Shown one piece after another: positions 1 to 6,855 of a stretch of DNA of 17,755 nt. Origin of the DNA: Candidatus Nitrosopumilus sp. GTDB lineage: Archaea > Thermoproteota > Nitrososphaeria > Nitrososphaerales > Nitrosopumilaceae. The position numbers and the translations under genes were made by a program. How positions within the stretch are numbered: position 1 is the first letter of the stretch; the number at the start of each line of letters is the position of its first letter. Location of the stretch: the NCBI GenBank assembly GCA_029941825.1, contig JAPYTM010000007.1:1-17755 (forward strand). Direction: 5' to 3'. Under the pieces are notes generated by a model that was given only the letters and a program-made list of their open reading frames with translations, ran no database searches and was not told where the DNA came from.

Positions 1-265
1 ATTCTGGTTTCCAGATCTTTACACTAGATGGAGCAACAATAATTCTTTCTTCTCCCAATCTTGCAATATCTGCATCAGCCGCTTTTGCAATGGAATACAA
101 TTCTTCAACCACCTTACGAAGTTGTTCAACATCTTTTTGTGCTAATGGTGTTACTCTTAAAATCAAAATCATTCCTTTTTTGATGTCTTCTTTGATAGAA
201 TGAACATCACTGATATCTCTAATTGTTATGGCCTTTAGATATGTGGGTGTTTCTTGTTTTTGCAT
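1..265 (-). CDS. sepF: SepF-like cell division protein (DUF552), C-terminus cut off by window edge
   Basis: Eighty-eight residues are visible, starting at the ATG at 265; an in-frame stop lies about 20 bases upstream at 284-286. The segment GMILILRVTPLAQKD, followed by an ARLGEERIIVAPSSVKIW block, matches the SepF core fold that binds the C-terminal tail of FtsZ. In Euryarchaea SepF anchors FtsZ to the membrane. In Nitrosopumilus-type archaea division is attributed mainly to the Cdv/ESCRT system, so the role of SepF there is less clear. The protein opens directly into the core domain (MQKQETPTYLKAITIRD) without the amphipathic membrane-targeting helix typical of SepF. The gene continues past base 1. 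The family call is strong; the function in this lineage is inferred. Confidence 0.85.
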   Translation of the reverse strand, partial: MQKQETPTYLKAITIRDISDVHSIKEDIKKGMILILRVTPLAQKDVEQLRKVVEELYSIAKAADADIARLGEERIIVAPSSVKIWKPE

Positions 266-338
266 CCTTGCTGAAAATGTAATCTACTTATTCAAAAACT
301 CTTCCTTAGTCTTAACTAATTTTTAAAATTTTTTACGC

Positions 339-1394
339 CTAAATTCTAAATTCAGTATAATCTTGTTCTTCTATACTTTTTGTACTAATTTCTTCAGATG
401 AGTTATCATTTTTGATTGTAACAATTTCTTGTTGATCTTTTGGTGCATCTGAATATCTTAGTGTTACAGATGATGCAAATCTTAGATGATCTTTTGCATT
501 TTTTCCCCGTAAAATCGAAACTGGTCCCACATAATCTTTAGCTTCAAGTAAAATATCTCCTGGCAATGCAATTGCTTTGATCATTTCATTTTCATCTTTA
601 TTTCTTCCAACAACAAATTTTGTCTCTTCATCTAATCTAAAATGTCTTCCAATTTTTAACAAATCAATGTCATTAATTGTTGGAGTTTCAGTATGGCTAA
701 ACAAATCTTTAGCTTTGATTCCAAATTGTGGTTCTGTTAACAAACATCCACCTCCAGCATTAGGTGGGTTTTCAATTCCATATTCTTTTGCCATTTGTAT
801 CTGTATTTTTCTTTGTCTTCCTTTAATCATTCCAAGATTTTCTCTTTTGATTAATCCATCTTTTTCAGCATCTGTTGGTGGAAGTAATCCTGCAGATAAT
901 GGCCTTACAATTTTTCCAACTAAATCTGATTCTTTTTCAATAGTTCTTAATGCAGGTCCATGTTGACTCATTGGACGTTGACCTAATACTTCACCTGAAA
1001 TAATAAATTCTGCACCAATTTCATCCATGTGTTTTTTTGCTGCATCAAACATCATCGTTCGACAATCAACACATGGATTAAAACCAGCACCAATTCCATG
1101 TTTTGGATGTTTTAACATCTCAATGTATTCATCACCAAGGTAAACTGTTTTTAAATTGATATTGAGATCATCTGATCTCTCTCTAATTTCAAATCCACAT
1201 CCTCTTCCACAATCAAAATCACAGAAAGGAGTTTTTATTGCAACAGCTGAAACTTCAAAACCTTGTTCTTGCATCATTCGTACTGCAAGTTGACTATCTA
1301 GTCCACCTGAGAGTAATGCAACTACTTTTTTCTTCTTTTCCTCCGTCACAACGATCTGGTCTGAATTTCCATATACAAACTTTACATCATACAT
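339..1394 (-). CDS. PP-loop ATP pyrophosphatase, putative tRNA thiouridylase (MnmA/ThiI-like) with C-terminal NFACT-R-like domain
   Basis: This 351-residue protein has a clear PP-loop (SGGLDS, residues 29-34), the ATP-binding motif of enzymes that adenylate a nucleobase oxygen before sulfur insertion. Paired cysteines follow: C58, C62 and C66, then NPCVDC (106-111), then C217 in a GGGC segment. This pattern fits a tRNA 2-/4-thiouridine type sulfurtransferase using catalytic or Fe-S cysteines. After about residue 240 the chain changes to a module (FVVGRNKDENEM... then GPVSILRGKN) that resembles the NFACT-R/DUF814 RNA-binding domain, consistent with a tRNA substrate. The start ATG at 1394 is 26 bases from the divergent peptidase gene and has no Shine-Dalgarno motif. 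Similar proteins are often labelled tRNA (5-methylaminomethyl-2-thiouridylate)-methyltransferase, which is misleading because no methyltransferase motif is present. The exact modified nucleotide is unknown. Confidence 0.8.
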   Translation of the reverse strand: MYDVKFVYGNSDQIVVTEEKKKKVVALLSGGLDSQLAVRMMQEQGFEVSAVAIKTPFCDFDCGRGCGFEIRERSDDLNINLKTVYLGDEYIEMLKHPKHGIGAGFNPCVDCRTMMFDAAKKHMDEIGAEFIISGEVLGQRPMSQHGPALRTIEKESDLVGKIVRPLSAGLLPPTDAEKDGLIKRENLGMIKGRQRKIQIQMAKEYGIENPPNAGGGCLLTEPQFGIKAKDLFSHTETPTINDIDLLKIGRHFRLDEETKFVVGRNKDENEMIKAIALPGDILLEAKDYVGPVSILRGKNAKDHLRFASSVTLRYSDAPKDQQEIVTIKNDNSSEEISTKSIEEQDYTEFRI

Positions 1395-1400
1395 AAATTG
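1392..1400 (+). promoter_or_regulatory. TATA box for the M24 peptidase gene
   Basis: The sequence CATAAATTG is centred about 25 bases before the ATG at 1421, the spacing expected for an archaeal TATA box driving a transcript that begins at or near the start codon. A CGGAG at 1406-1410 is a weak Shine-Dalgarno alternative. The box overlaps the first codon of the divergent PP-loop gene, so the two genes share a compact promoter region. Confidence 0.45.
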
Positions 1401-1420
1401 AGAAACGGAGATTTTTTTGT

Positions 1421-2485
1421 ATGAAGCAACGAAGAAAAAACCTTCTAAGACATGCTAAAAAAATTGATTGTGATACTTTGGTTACATTTGAGCCTGAAAA
1501 TTTGTTTTACATGACTGGATTTTGGGGCGAAGCAATAGGCCTACTTGAAAAAAATGGAAAAACAACCATAATTGCACCAGAACTTGAAGTAGGAAGAGCA
1601 AAAGAAGAATCTGAAGATTGTGATGTAATTACAGGAGAACGTGGTGTCGGTCTAATTTCTTCTTTAATTGAAAAAGTTAAGCAAAATCAAGTTTGTACTG
1701 ACTGCCAAAATTATTCAACTATGATATCCTTGAAAAAATCTATTTCGAAAATAAAATCATCTACTGATCCATTTTATAATTCCCGTATGGTGAAAGACAA
1801 AAAAGAAATCAGAATACTCAAAAAAGCTTCTAAAATTATAGATGAAATATTTGACATTTGTTCAAAAAAGATGAAAGTTGGTCAAAAAGAATCAGAATTG
1901 CAAATAATTTTAATGAAATATGCAATGGAACAACAAATGTTTGATACTGGATACAAATCAACACTTAACCCTCTCATTATTGCTGGAGGTCCAAATGGTG
2001 CTTTACCTCATGCACAAGTAAGTGAAAGAAAATTCAAAAATGGTGATCTTGTAGTAACTGATCTTACGTTAAGATATTGTGGATACGTTTCTGATGCAAC
2101 TAGAACATTTGCACTTGGAAAAATTTCATCACAAGCAAATGAAGCTTATGAAATTGTTAAAGAATCTCAAAAACTTGGTTTAGAATCTGTTAAACCAAAT
2201 GTAAATTGTAAAGATGTAGATTCTGCTTGTAGAAAATACATTGAAGAAAAAAATTATGGTAAATACTTTATTCATTCTACCGGTCATGGAATTGGATTAG
2301 AAGTGCATGAGCTTCCAACTATCTCATATAGAAGTGAAACAAAATTAAAAGAAAATATGGCAATTACTGTAGAACCTGGAATCTATATTGAAAATAAATT
2401 TGGAATAAGAATTGAAGATTCACTAATTGTAAAGGATAAACCAATTATAATGCATAAATTTACCAAAGATTTAGTTACGGTTTAA
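1421..2485 (+). CDS. pepQ: M24 family metallopeptidase, Xaa-Pro dipeptidase/aminopeptidase
   Basis: This 354-residue protein has the two-domain layout of proline peptidases: a creatinase-like N-terminal domain (about 1-120) and a pita-bread M24 catalytic domain (about 128-354). All five metal ligands are readable: D214 and D225 (DLTLRYCGYVSD), H289 (STGHGIG), E318 (TVEPGIYI) and E332 (IRIEDS). H197 (LPHAQ) and H296 (LEVHE) fit the conserved substrate-binding and proton-shuttle histidines. It most likely cleaves dipeptides or peptide N-termini containing proline in the cytoplasm, using two divalent metal ions. Length and motif order are those of a complete enzyme. It is transcribed divergently from the PP-loop gene and ends two bases from the opposing stop at 2488. 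Dipeptidase versus aminopeptidase specificity cannot be decided from sequence. Confidence 0.9.
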   Translation: MKQRRKNLLRHAKKIDCDTLVTFEPENLFYMTGFWGEAIGLLEKNGKTTIIAPELEVGRAKEESEDCDVITGERGVGLISSLIEKVKQNQVCTDCQNYSTMISLKKSISKIKSSTDPFYNSRMVKDKKEIRILKKASKIIDEIFDICSKKMKVGQKESELQIILMKYAMEQQMFDTGYKSTLNPLIIAGGPNGALPHAQVSERKFKNGDLVVTDLTLRYCGYVSDATRTFALGKISSQANEAYEIVKESQKLGLESVKPNVNCKDVDSACRKYIEEKNYGKYFIHSTGHGIGLEVHELPTISYRSETKLKENMAITVEPGIYIENKFGIRIEDSLIVKDKPIIMHKFTKDLVTV

Positions 2486-2487
2486 GT

Positions 2488-2970
2488 CTAATCGTAAAAG
2501 TCTACTAAATTCATAATATATTTTGATTCTGGATTGTTTGATGTAATTTCTTCAGATTTTGTATTTACATTCCAATCATAATTCATTTCTCCATTATGTG
2601 ATTTAAAATTCAAAATAACTTGATATTCTTCTGAATTAATACTAGAAACAGTCAGTTCCACTTTGGTTTTTTTGTTATCGTAAATTTTTTCATCTGGATA
2701 TTCGTCACTAATTTTATTTGTTATTGCATCCATTACAGTTAATCCAGAATCATTGGGCCCATCATAACCCATTAAGATATTGATCACTTTTTGTTCGTTA
2801 ACTGTTAATTCTGGAAAACTACTCTCCAAACTGCCCTTTGTAAATTCAGGAACTACAAATAATACAAATAATCCAACTATACCTAGATAAATTGGCGCTC
2901 TTTTCTTAAGAAATGCTTTAAATTCAGATTTTTTTGGTTTCACTGTATCTTTTTCTCTATCTTTACGCAT
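2488..2970 (-). CDS. Small membrane-anchored protein of unknown function
   Basis: I do not recognise this 160-residue protein. It has a strongly charged N-terminus (K/R/D/E-rich, residues 1-25), one hydrophobic segment (about 26-41) that would be a signal anchor, and a polar extracytoplasmic domain of about 115 residues rich in N, S, D and E. The ATG at 2970 is preceded by a GAGGA-type Shine-Dalgarno motif (2978-2982) about eight bases away, which supports the start and fits an internal operon gene. It lies 19 bases downstream of the methyltransferase and is the last gene of the coenzyme A operon, although nothing ties it to that pathway. It ends two bases from the convergent peptidase gene. 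Confidence 0.75.
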   Translation of the reverse strand: MRKDREKDTVKPKKSEFKAFLKKRAPIYLGIVGLFVLFVVPEFTKGSLESSFPELTVNEQKVINILMGYDGPNDSGLTVMDAITNKISDEYPDEKIYDNKKTKVELTVSSINSEEYQVILNFKSHNGEMNYDWNVNTKSEEITSNNPESKYIMNLVDFYD

Positions 2971-2989
2971 CTTTTCTTCCTCTAAATCT

Positions 2990-3826
2990 CTAGTATTTTG
3001 CAGTTAAAATTAAAACTTGCCATGGAAATAAAATTTCTCCATTTTTCTTTGTGTATTGGATTGTTTTTTCTTTCACTAGTTGTTTCAATTCTTTTTTCTT
3101 TGAATATTCTAATGCATTTAGCTTTTCTTTTAGCGGTTTTGCAATGTATTTGATATAATTTCTCCAATAGTCTTCAAATTTTCCAGGACTGAAACGAAAA
3201 ATAAATTCTTTAATTACAATATTTGAAAACCCTGCTTTCTTAATTTCATTTCTTAATGTAGATTTTGTACCAAATCTATCAAGATCTGGTGAATCTGGGG
3301 GGACATAATCTGGAATAAATTGAGTCACTGAATCTAAAATACTACTAAAGAACGGAACATTTTCTTTTTTTCCATGAACTGAAATTCCTATTTTTCCTGA
3401 TTTTTTGAGGCTGTTTCTCATATTTTTTAATGCTTTTTGGGCATTTGGAAAGAAAAATAGAGCATACTGACAAGTAATAACATCAAATTTTTTTGAAAAA
3501 CTAAACTTTTCTGCATCAACATTTACAAAATTTACATTTACTTTATTTCCATTCCATTTTTTTGCTATTTTAATTGCAGTAGTTGAAGTATCAATACCTA
3601 TAACATATCCTAAAAACCCAATCTTGTTTCGAATTTTTTTTGTTACAACACCTGTGCCACATGCAAGATCCAAAACTGTACTAGATTTTTTGATGTTTAA
3701 TGATTCTATTAATTTTGAAGTACTCTGAAATGGTCCTTGATTTACACTTGCCCATCTTTTATGATAACGAGGTGCAACCTCATTCCATATTGTCATATTT
3801 CTTTTTTTATATTCAAATGGTTTCAT
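2990..3826 (-). CDS. Class I SAM-dependent methyltransferase (UbiE/Methyltransf_11-like)
   Basis: This 278-residue protein carries the Rossmann SAM-binding motif I VLDLACGTG (residues 51-59) and an acidic end of strand 2 (VIGID, D79). A VDAEKF motif-II-like segment and a post-II FDVITCQYALFFFP stretch follow, the order seen in UbiE/Coq5-like small-molecule methyltransferases. The substrate is unknown; the roughly 100 residues after the core (GTKSTLRNEI onward) probably form a substrate lid. I start at the ATG at 3826; a TTG nine bases upstream (3835) would add three residues and remains possible. It sits 15 bases after the 56-residue gene and before the small membrane protein, and is probably co-transcribed with the coenzyme A genes. 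Quinone methylation is conceivable but has no support beyond family resemblance. Confidence 0.85.
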   Translation of the reverse strand: MKPFEYKKRNMTIWNEVAPRYHKRWASVNQGPFQSTSKLIESLNIKKSSTVLDLACGTGVVTKKIRNKIGFLGYVIGIDTSTTAIKIAKKWNGNKVNVNFVNVDAEKFSFSKKFDVITCQYALFFFPNAQKALKNMRNSLKKSGKIGISVHGKKENVPFFSSILDSVTQFIPDYVPPDSPDLDRFGTKSTLRNEIKKAGFSNIVIKEFIFRFSPGKFEDYWRNYIKYIAKPLKEKLNALEYSKKKELKQLVKEKTIQYTKKNGEILFPWQVLILTAKY

Positions 3827-3841
3827 TTTAGACAATTCTAT

Positions 3842-4012
3842 TTACAAATCTTTTAAATCTGATTTTAATGTTCTTCCTATTTCATGAAAATATCTTTGTT
3901 CAATATCTTTTCTCTTTTCAGATAATTTGAAATTATCTGTATGTTTCTTTTTTTCCTTATTGAGAATTTCTTTGTATTGTGAGATTAATTTTCGAAGTTC
4001 AGAATTTTTCAT
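3842..4012 (-). CDS. Small charged helical protein (56 aa), hypothetical
   Basis: This open frame runs from an ATG at 4012-4010 to a TAA at 3844-3842. It encodes 56 residues, beginning MKNSELRKLISQYKEIL and ending GRTLKSDLKDL. Its ATG overlaps the TGA of coaBC as ATGA, the classic arrangement for translational coupling, and it fills what would otherwise be a 170-base hole in an operon with almost no gaps. Composition is dominated by K, E, D, L and R with heptad-like leucines/isoleucines, suggesting one or two amphipathic helices or a short coiled coil. There is no membrane segment, cysteine pair or known motif. It could be an accessory subunit for CoaBC or the methyltransferase, but that is only positional inference. 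Automated callers using a length cut-off may miss it. Confidence 0.65.
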   Translation of the reverse strand: MKNSELRKLISQYKEILNKEKKKHTDNFKLSEKRKDIEQRYFHEIGRTLKSDLKDL

Positions 4013-5268
4013 TTCAACTGCTTTTCAATTTCTTTTTTGATAAATTTCACAATTTTTTCTTTTTTATTCCAACTTGATAATGTTATTTTTTTCTTATCTA
4101 CAATTAGTACTTGATTATAATTTGGATTTTTTTGATATTTTTTACCTATGTCATTTGCAATAATAATATCTGCACCTGATTCTTTCATCTTTTTTTGTGC
4201 TGACTTGATTAGAGCATTTTTTGTTAGATTTGTTTCTGCTTTGAATCCAATTAATAATACATTTTTTTGATATTTTTTTACCTGATCAATTATTTTTGGT
4301 GCTTTTTTGAGGCTAATTTTTAACTCATTTTTTGAACTTTTGATTTTATTCTTACTAGGATTTATGGGGATATAATCTGCAACAGCTGCAGCCATAATTA
4401 CAATATCAAATTTTTTCTTTAATTCTGTTTTAACTGCATCAAACATATCTTTGCTAGATAAAACATTGATAATTTTTGCACCCTTTGGTGCTTTTTCTTC
4501 TCCTGGACCATAAACAAAAGTAACTTTAGCTCCTGCAGAAATTAATTCAGATGCTAATCCAACTCCAGTTTTTCCTGAACTTTGATTTGTAATTACTCGT
4601 ACAGGATCTATATGTTCAATTGTAGGACCTGCAGTCATTAACACTTTTTTGTTTTTCAATACTGATGAGGATCCAAATTTCTTTAAGACATATTCTAAAA
4701 CATCTTCAGGTTCAGATGCTTTTGCTTTTCCTTCAATCATTTGAGGAGAAATAAACTCAATTTTCTTTTTTAGAAATTCTATATTCTTTTTTACAGCTAA
4801 ATTATCATACATTGATGCATGCATGGCAAGACACATCAAAATTGGTATTTTTGATCCAAATCCTACAGTAAGCACTGTAGATATTGGTGTATCATCAATT
4901 CCATTTGCTAATTTTCCTAATGTATTAGCAGTTGCTGGATATACAATTACTAAATCTGATTGATTATAATCTGCTAATCTAATATGTTCTAGTTCTCCAG
5001 TAAGTTTTGTAATTACTTTATTTCCAGTAGCCCATTTAAAATAATCCGGCTGAATTAATTTTGTAACTGCATTACTTGTAACACAAGTTACATTTGCACC
5101 ATATCTCATGAGTAATCTTGCAAGTTCAATTGCTTTGTATGCTGCAACACTTCCTGCAACACACAGCACAATTTTTTTCCCAGATAATTCTACACCATGT
5201 GAACTAACAATATCTAAAGACGGATGGTCTTTTTTCTTTATCTTTTTTTTAGCTACCAATTTGTTCAC
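4009..5268 (-). CDS. coaBC: Bifunctional phosphopantothenoylcysteine decarboxylase / phosphopantothenate-cysteine ligase
   Basis: This 419-residue fusion carries out the two steps from 4'-phosphopantothenate to 4'-phosphopantetheine. The CoaC flavin-dependent decarboxylase half (about 30-195) shows the FMN-binding AGSVAAYKAIELA segment, the catalytic histidine region EHIRLAD (H95) and the substrate loop CLAMHASMY (146-154). The CoaB ligase half (about 205-415) shows MTAGPTIEHIDPVR and ITNQSSGKTG, then AAAVADY, KAPKIIDQVKK and LIGFKAET. The start appears to be a GTG at 5268, giving a basic 30-residue N-terminal tail and a 20-base overlap with panB. A TTG a few codons inside is an alternative, and no clear Shine-Dalgarno motif decides. 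The stop TGA overlaps the ATG of the next gene. In the loop, the usual asparagine of the bacterial PxMNxxMW motif is histidine (H150). Confidence 0.95.
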   Translation of the reverse strand: MNKLVAKKKIKKKDHPSLDIVSSHGVELSGKKIVLCVAGSVAAYKAIELARLLMRYGANVTCVTSNAVTKLIQPDYFKWATGNKVITKLTGELEHIRLADYNQSDLVIVYPATANTLGKLANGIDDTPISTVLTVGFGSKIPILMCLAMHASMYDNLAVKKNIEFLKKKIEFISPQMIEGKAKASEPEDVLEYVLKKFGSSSVLKNKKVLMTAGPTIEHIDPVRVITNQSSGKTGVGLASELISAGAKVTFVYGPGEEKAPKGAKIINVLSSKDMFDAVKTELKKKFDIVIMAAAVADYIPINPSKNKIKSSKNELKISLKKAPKIIDQVKKYQKNVLLIGFKAETNLTKNALIKSAQKKMKESGADIIIANDIGKKYQKNPNYNQVLIVDKKKITLSSWNKKEKIVKFIKKEIEKQLK

Positions 5269-6088
5269 GCAACTTTTTTAGTTCTTCATCATCCATTGAA
5301 AACCAATTTTTTTCAGCAGGAAATACACTTGATTCTACATCTTTTTTATAATCCTCAAGTGATTTTACAATATCTTCAGACAAATTCATGTATCTCTTTG
5401 CAAATTTTGGTTTTATTTTATCATACATTCCTAACAAATCTTGAAGCACTAGCACTTGTCCATCACAATTTACTCCTGAACCAATCCCTATTGTGGGAAT
5501 GCTAATAGTTTCAGAAATTATTTTTGCAACTTCATGACTAACCATTTCTAATGCAATGCTAAACACACCAGCCTCTTCGAGTTCTTTTGCATCTTTAATT
5601 AACAACATTGCAGAATCTTTTGTCTTTCCTTGTACTTTGTAACCTTCTGAAAGCATTGTTGTTTGAGGTTGTAATCCAATGTGACCCATTACTGGAATTC
5701 CAACATCTACTATGGCACTAATTGTTTCAGCCATTACAGAACCTCCTTCAAGTTTTATGGCATCAGCTCCTGCTTTGATCAATCTACCTGAATTACTAAT
5801 AGCATCTTCTATGCTTGCTTGATATGACATAAATGGTAAATCAGAAACTAGTAGTGAATTCTTTCTTGCTCTACTAACTGCTTCAGTAAACATACACATT
5901 TGATCCATTGTTACAGGAATTGTATTTTCATATCCTAACATAACCATCCCTGCACTATCTCCAACTAGTAATACATCAATTCCTGCCTTATCACAAAGAG
6001 AAGCTAAAGTATAATCATAACTAGTAATTACTGAAATTTTCTTTTTTTCTTTTTTCAGTTTTATAATATCTTGTACTGTTTTATGCAA
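5249..6088 (-). CDS. panB: 3-methyl-2-oxobutanoate hydroxymethyltransferase (ketopantoate synthase)
   Basis: This 279-residue TIM-barrel enzyme transfers a hydroxymethyl group from methylene-tetrahydrofolate (or an archaeal pterin analogue) to 2-ketoisovalerate, giving ketopantoate, the committed step to pantoate. Mg-binding and catalytic residues are in place: D44 (VGDSAGM), D83 (SDLPFMSY), E114 (IKLEGG) and E181 (ALEMVSHE). The GHIGLQPQ (135-142), PTIGIGSG and GQVLVLQDLLG blocks are also family signatures. The start is a TTG at 6088, supported by an AAGGAG Shine-Dalgarno motif (6097-6102) eight bases upstream inside the preceding gene. The next methionine, at residue 49, would remove the first barrel strands. 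It overlaps the upstream gene by eight bases and coaBC by 20, so translation is probably coupled. The length is normal for the family. Confidence 0.96.
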   Translation of the reverse strand: MHKTVQDIIKLKKEKKKISVITSYDYTLASLCDKAGIDVLLVGDSAGMVMLGYENTIPVTMDQMCMFTEAVSRARKNSLLVSDLPFMSYQASIEDAISNSGRLIKAGADAIKLEGGSVMAETISAIVDVGIPVMGHIGLQPQTTMLSEGYKVQGKTKDSAMLLIKDAKELEEAGVFSIALEMVSHEVAKIISETISIPTIGIGSGVNCDGQVLVLQDLLGMYDKIKPKFAKRYMNLSEDIVKSLEDYKKDVESSVFPAEKNWFSMDDEELKKLREQIGS

Positions 6089-6845
6089 TTCCAGCTCTCC
6101 TTGTTAGGTTATTTTTTATTTGAATAATGTTTTCTCTAAGATTTTTCTTATTATCAAAATCTGTAACAATTTTTTGAAGAGATTTTAAATTCTTTTTAGA
6201 TAATTTTTTAGATTCATCAATTAACAAATCAATTGCACGTGTAACATTATCCACAATTGTAATGTTGGCAGTTTGTGAAGTTCTAGAAAGAGGATTCAGA
6301 TCAAATGTGATAACAATTTTTCCTGCTTTTCTAAGTGCCATTGTTCTATCCCCATCTTCTAATGGAACAACTACCACATCTGCTGTAAAAATTCCATTTT
6401 TATCAACAATTCTTCTAGCTGAATCTATTCCTGGTAGTTTTACAGATGACGTAGGATTTGTACCTAAAATTTCACTTGCTCCATAATTTTTGAGCGTTTT
6501 AATTATTGCCTTCTTTCTTTTTTCATTTGTATAAAACAAATTTACCTCTAGTTTTGCTTTGATCTGTTTTGATAATCTTATGATTTGTTTTGGACATAAT
6601 GCAGCTATATTCCCATTTACTGAGATTATGGGCATATCTGCTAAAAGAAGTTGTGCTGCCGCCGCTTTGATGGCATGCTTTGCAGTCTTACCTGTTTTCT
6701 CACCTAATAGATAATCAAATGCCTCTCCTCTACCTTGAGCTAAAAGCCCCTCTTTAGCGACTAATCCTTTGTCAAATCCACTTACTAGTTTTTCACGAAT
6801 TAAAAGTGATTTTGCTCTTGGATGTGATTTAGGAATTAATGACAT
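6081..6845 (-). CDS. 4-phosphopantoate-beta-alanine ligase (phosphopantothenate synthetase, archaeal type, DUF137/COG1701)
   Basis: This 254-residue protein belongs to the archaeal phosphopantothenate synthetase family, which condenses 4-phosphopantoate with beta-alanine using ATP and replaces bacterial PanC. Visible family blocks are IPKSHPRAKSL (4-14), the invariant-looking GLLAQGRGEAFDYLLGEKT region (33-51), ISVNGNIAAL (74-83), the LGTNP segment and a VVVPLEDGDRTMAL stretch. These fit the nucleotide- and substrate-binding regions of the modified Rossmann fold. The ATG at 6845 is 10 bases after the pantoate kinase stop, and the 3' end overlaps panB by eight bases. With pantoate kinase immediately upstream, it forms the paired archaeal bypass. 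Length is typical and no residue looks anomalous. Confidence 0.93.
   Translation of the reverse strand: MSLIPKSHPRAKSLLIREKLVSGFDKGLVAKEGLLAQGRGEAFDYLLGEKTGKTAKHAIKAAAAQLLLADMPIISVNGNIAALCPKQIIRLSKQIKAKLEVNLFYTNEKRKKAIIKTLKNYGASEILGTNPTSSVKLPGIDSARRIVDKNGIFTADVVVVPLEDGDRTMALRKAGKIVITFDLNPLSRTSQTANITIVDNVTRAIDLLIDESKKLSKKNLKSLQKIVTDFDNKKNLRENIIQIKNNLTRRAGIA
6089..6102 (-). promoter_or_regulatory. Shine-Dalgarno motif setting the panB TTG start
   Basis: Read on the minus strand, AAGGAGAG (6102-6095) places GGAG eight bases before the TTG start at 6088. It lies inside the last codons of the phosphopantothenate synthetase gene, so it identifies a non-ATG internal start within the operon. Confidence 0.7.
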
Positions 6846-6855
6846 GTAATTTCAA

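Noticed and set aside
577..966. Plus-strand 129-residue frame opposite the PP-loop gene
   Set aside because: Lies wholly antisense to a gene with clear catalytic motifs, has low-complexity S/F/P-rich content and no promoter; a shadow frame. The same applies to other antisense frames such as 5224-5505, 6262-6486, 6863-7072 and 15593-15835.
2488..2970. Assigning the 160-residue membrane protein to CoA metabolism
   Set aside because: It shares the operon, but no motif or family knowledge connects it to the pathway.
3827..3835. TTG start adding three residues to the methyltransferase
   Set aside because: An ATG lies three codons later; no Shine-Dalgarno motif favours the TTG. Not fully excluded.
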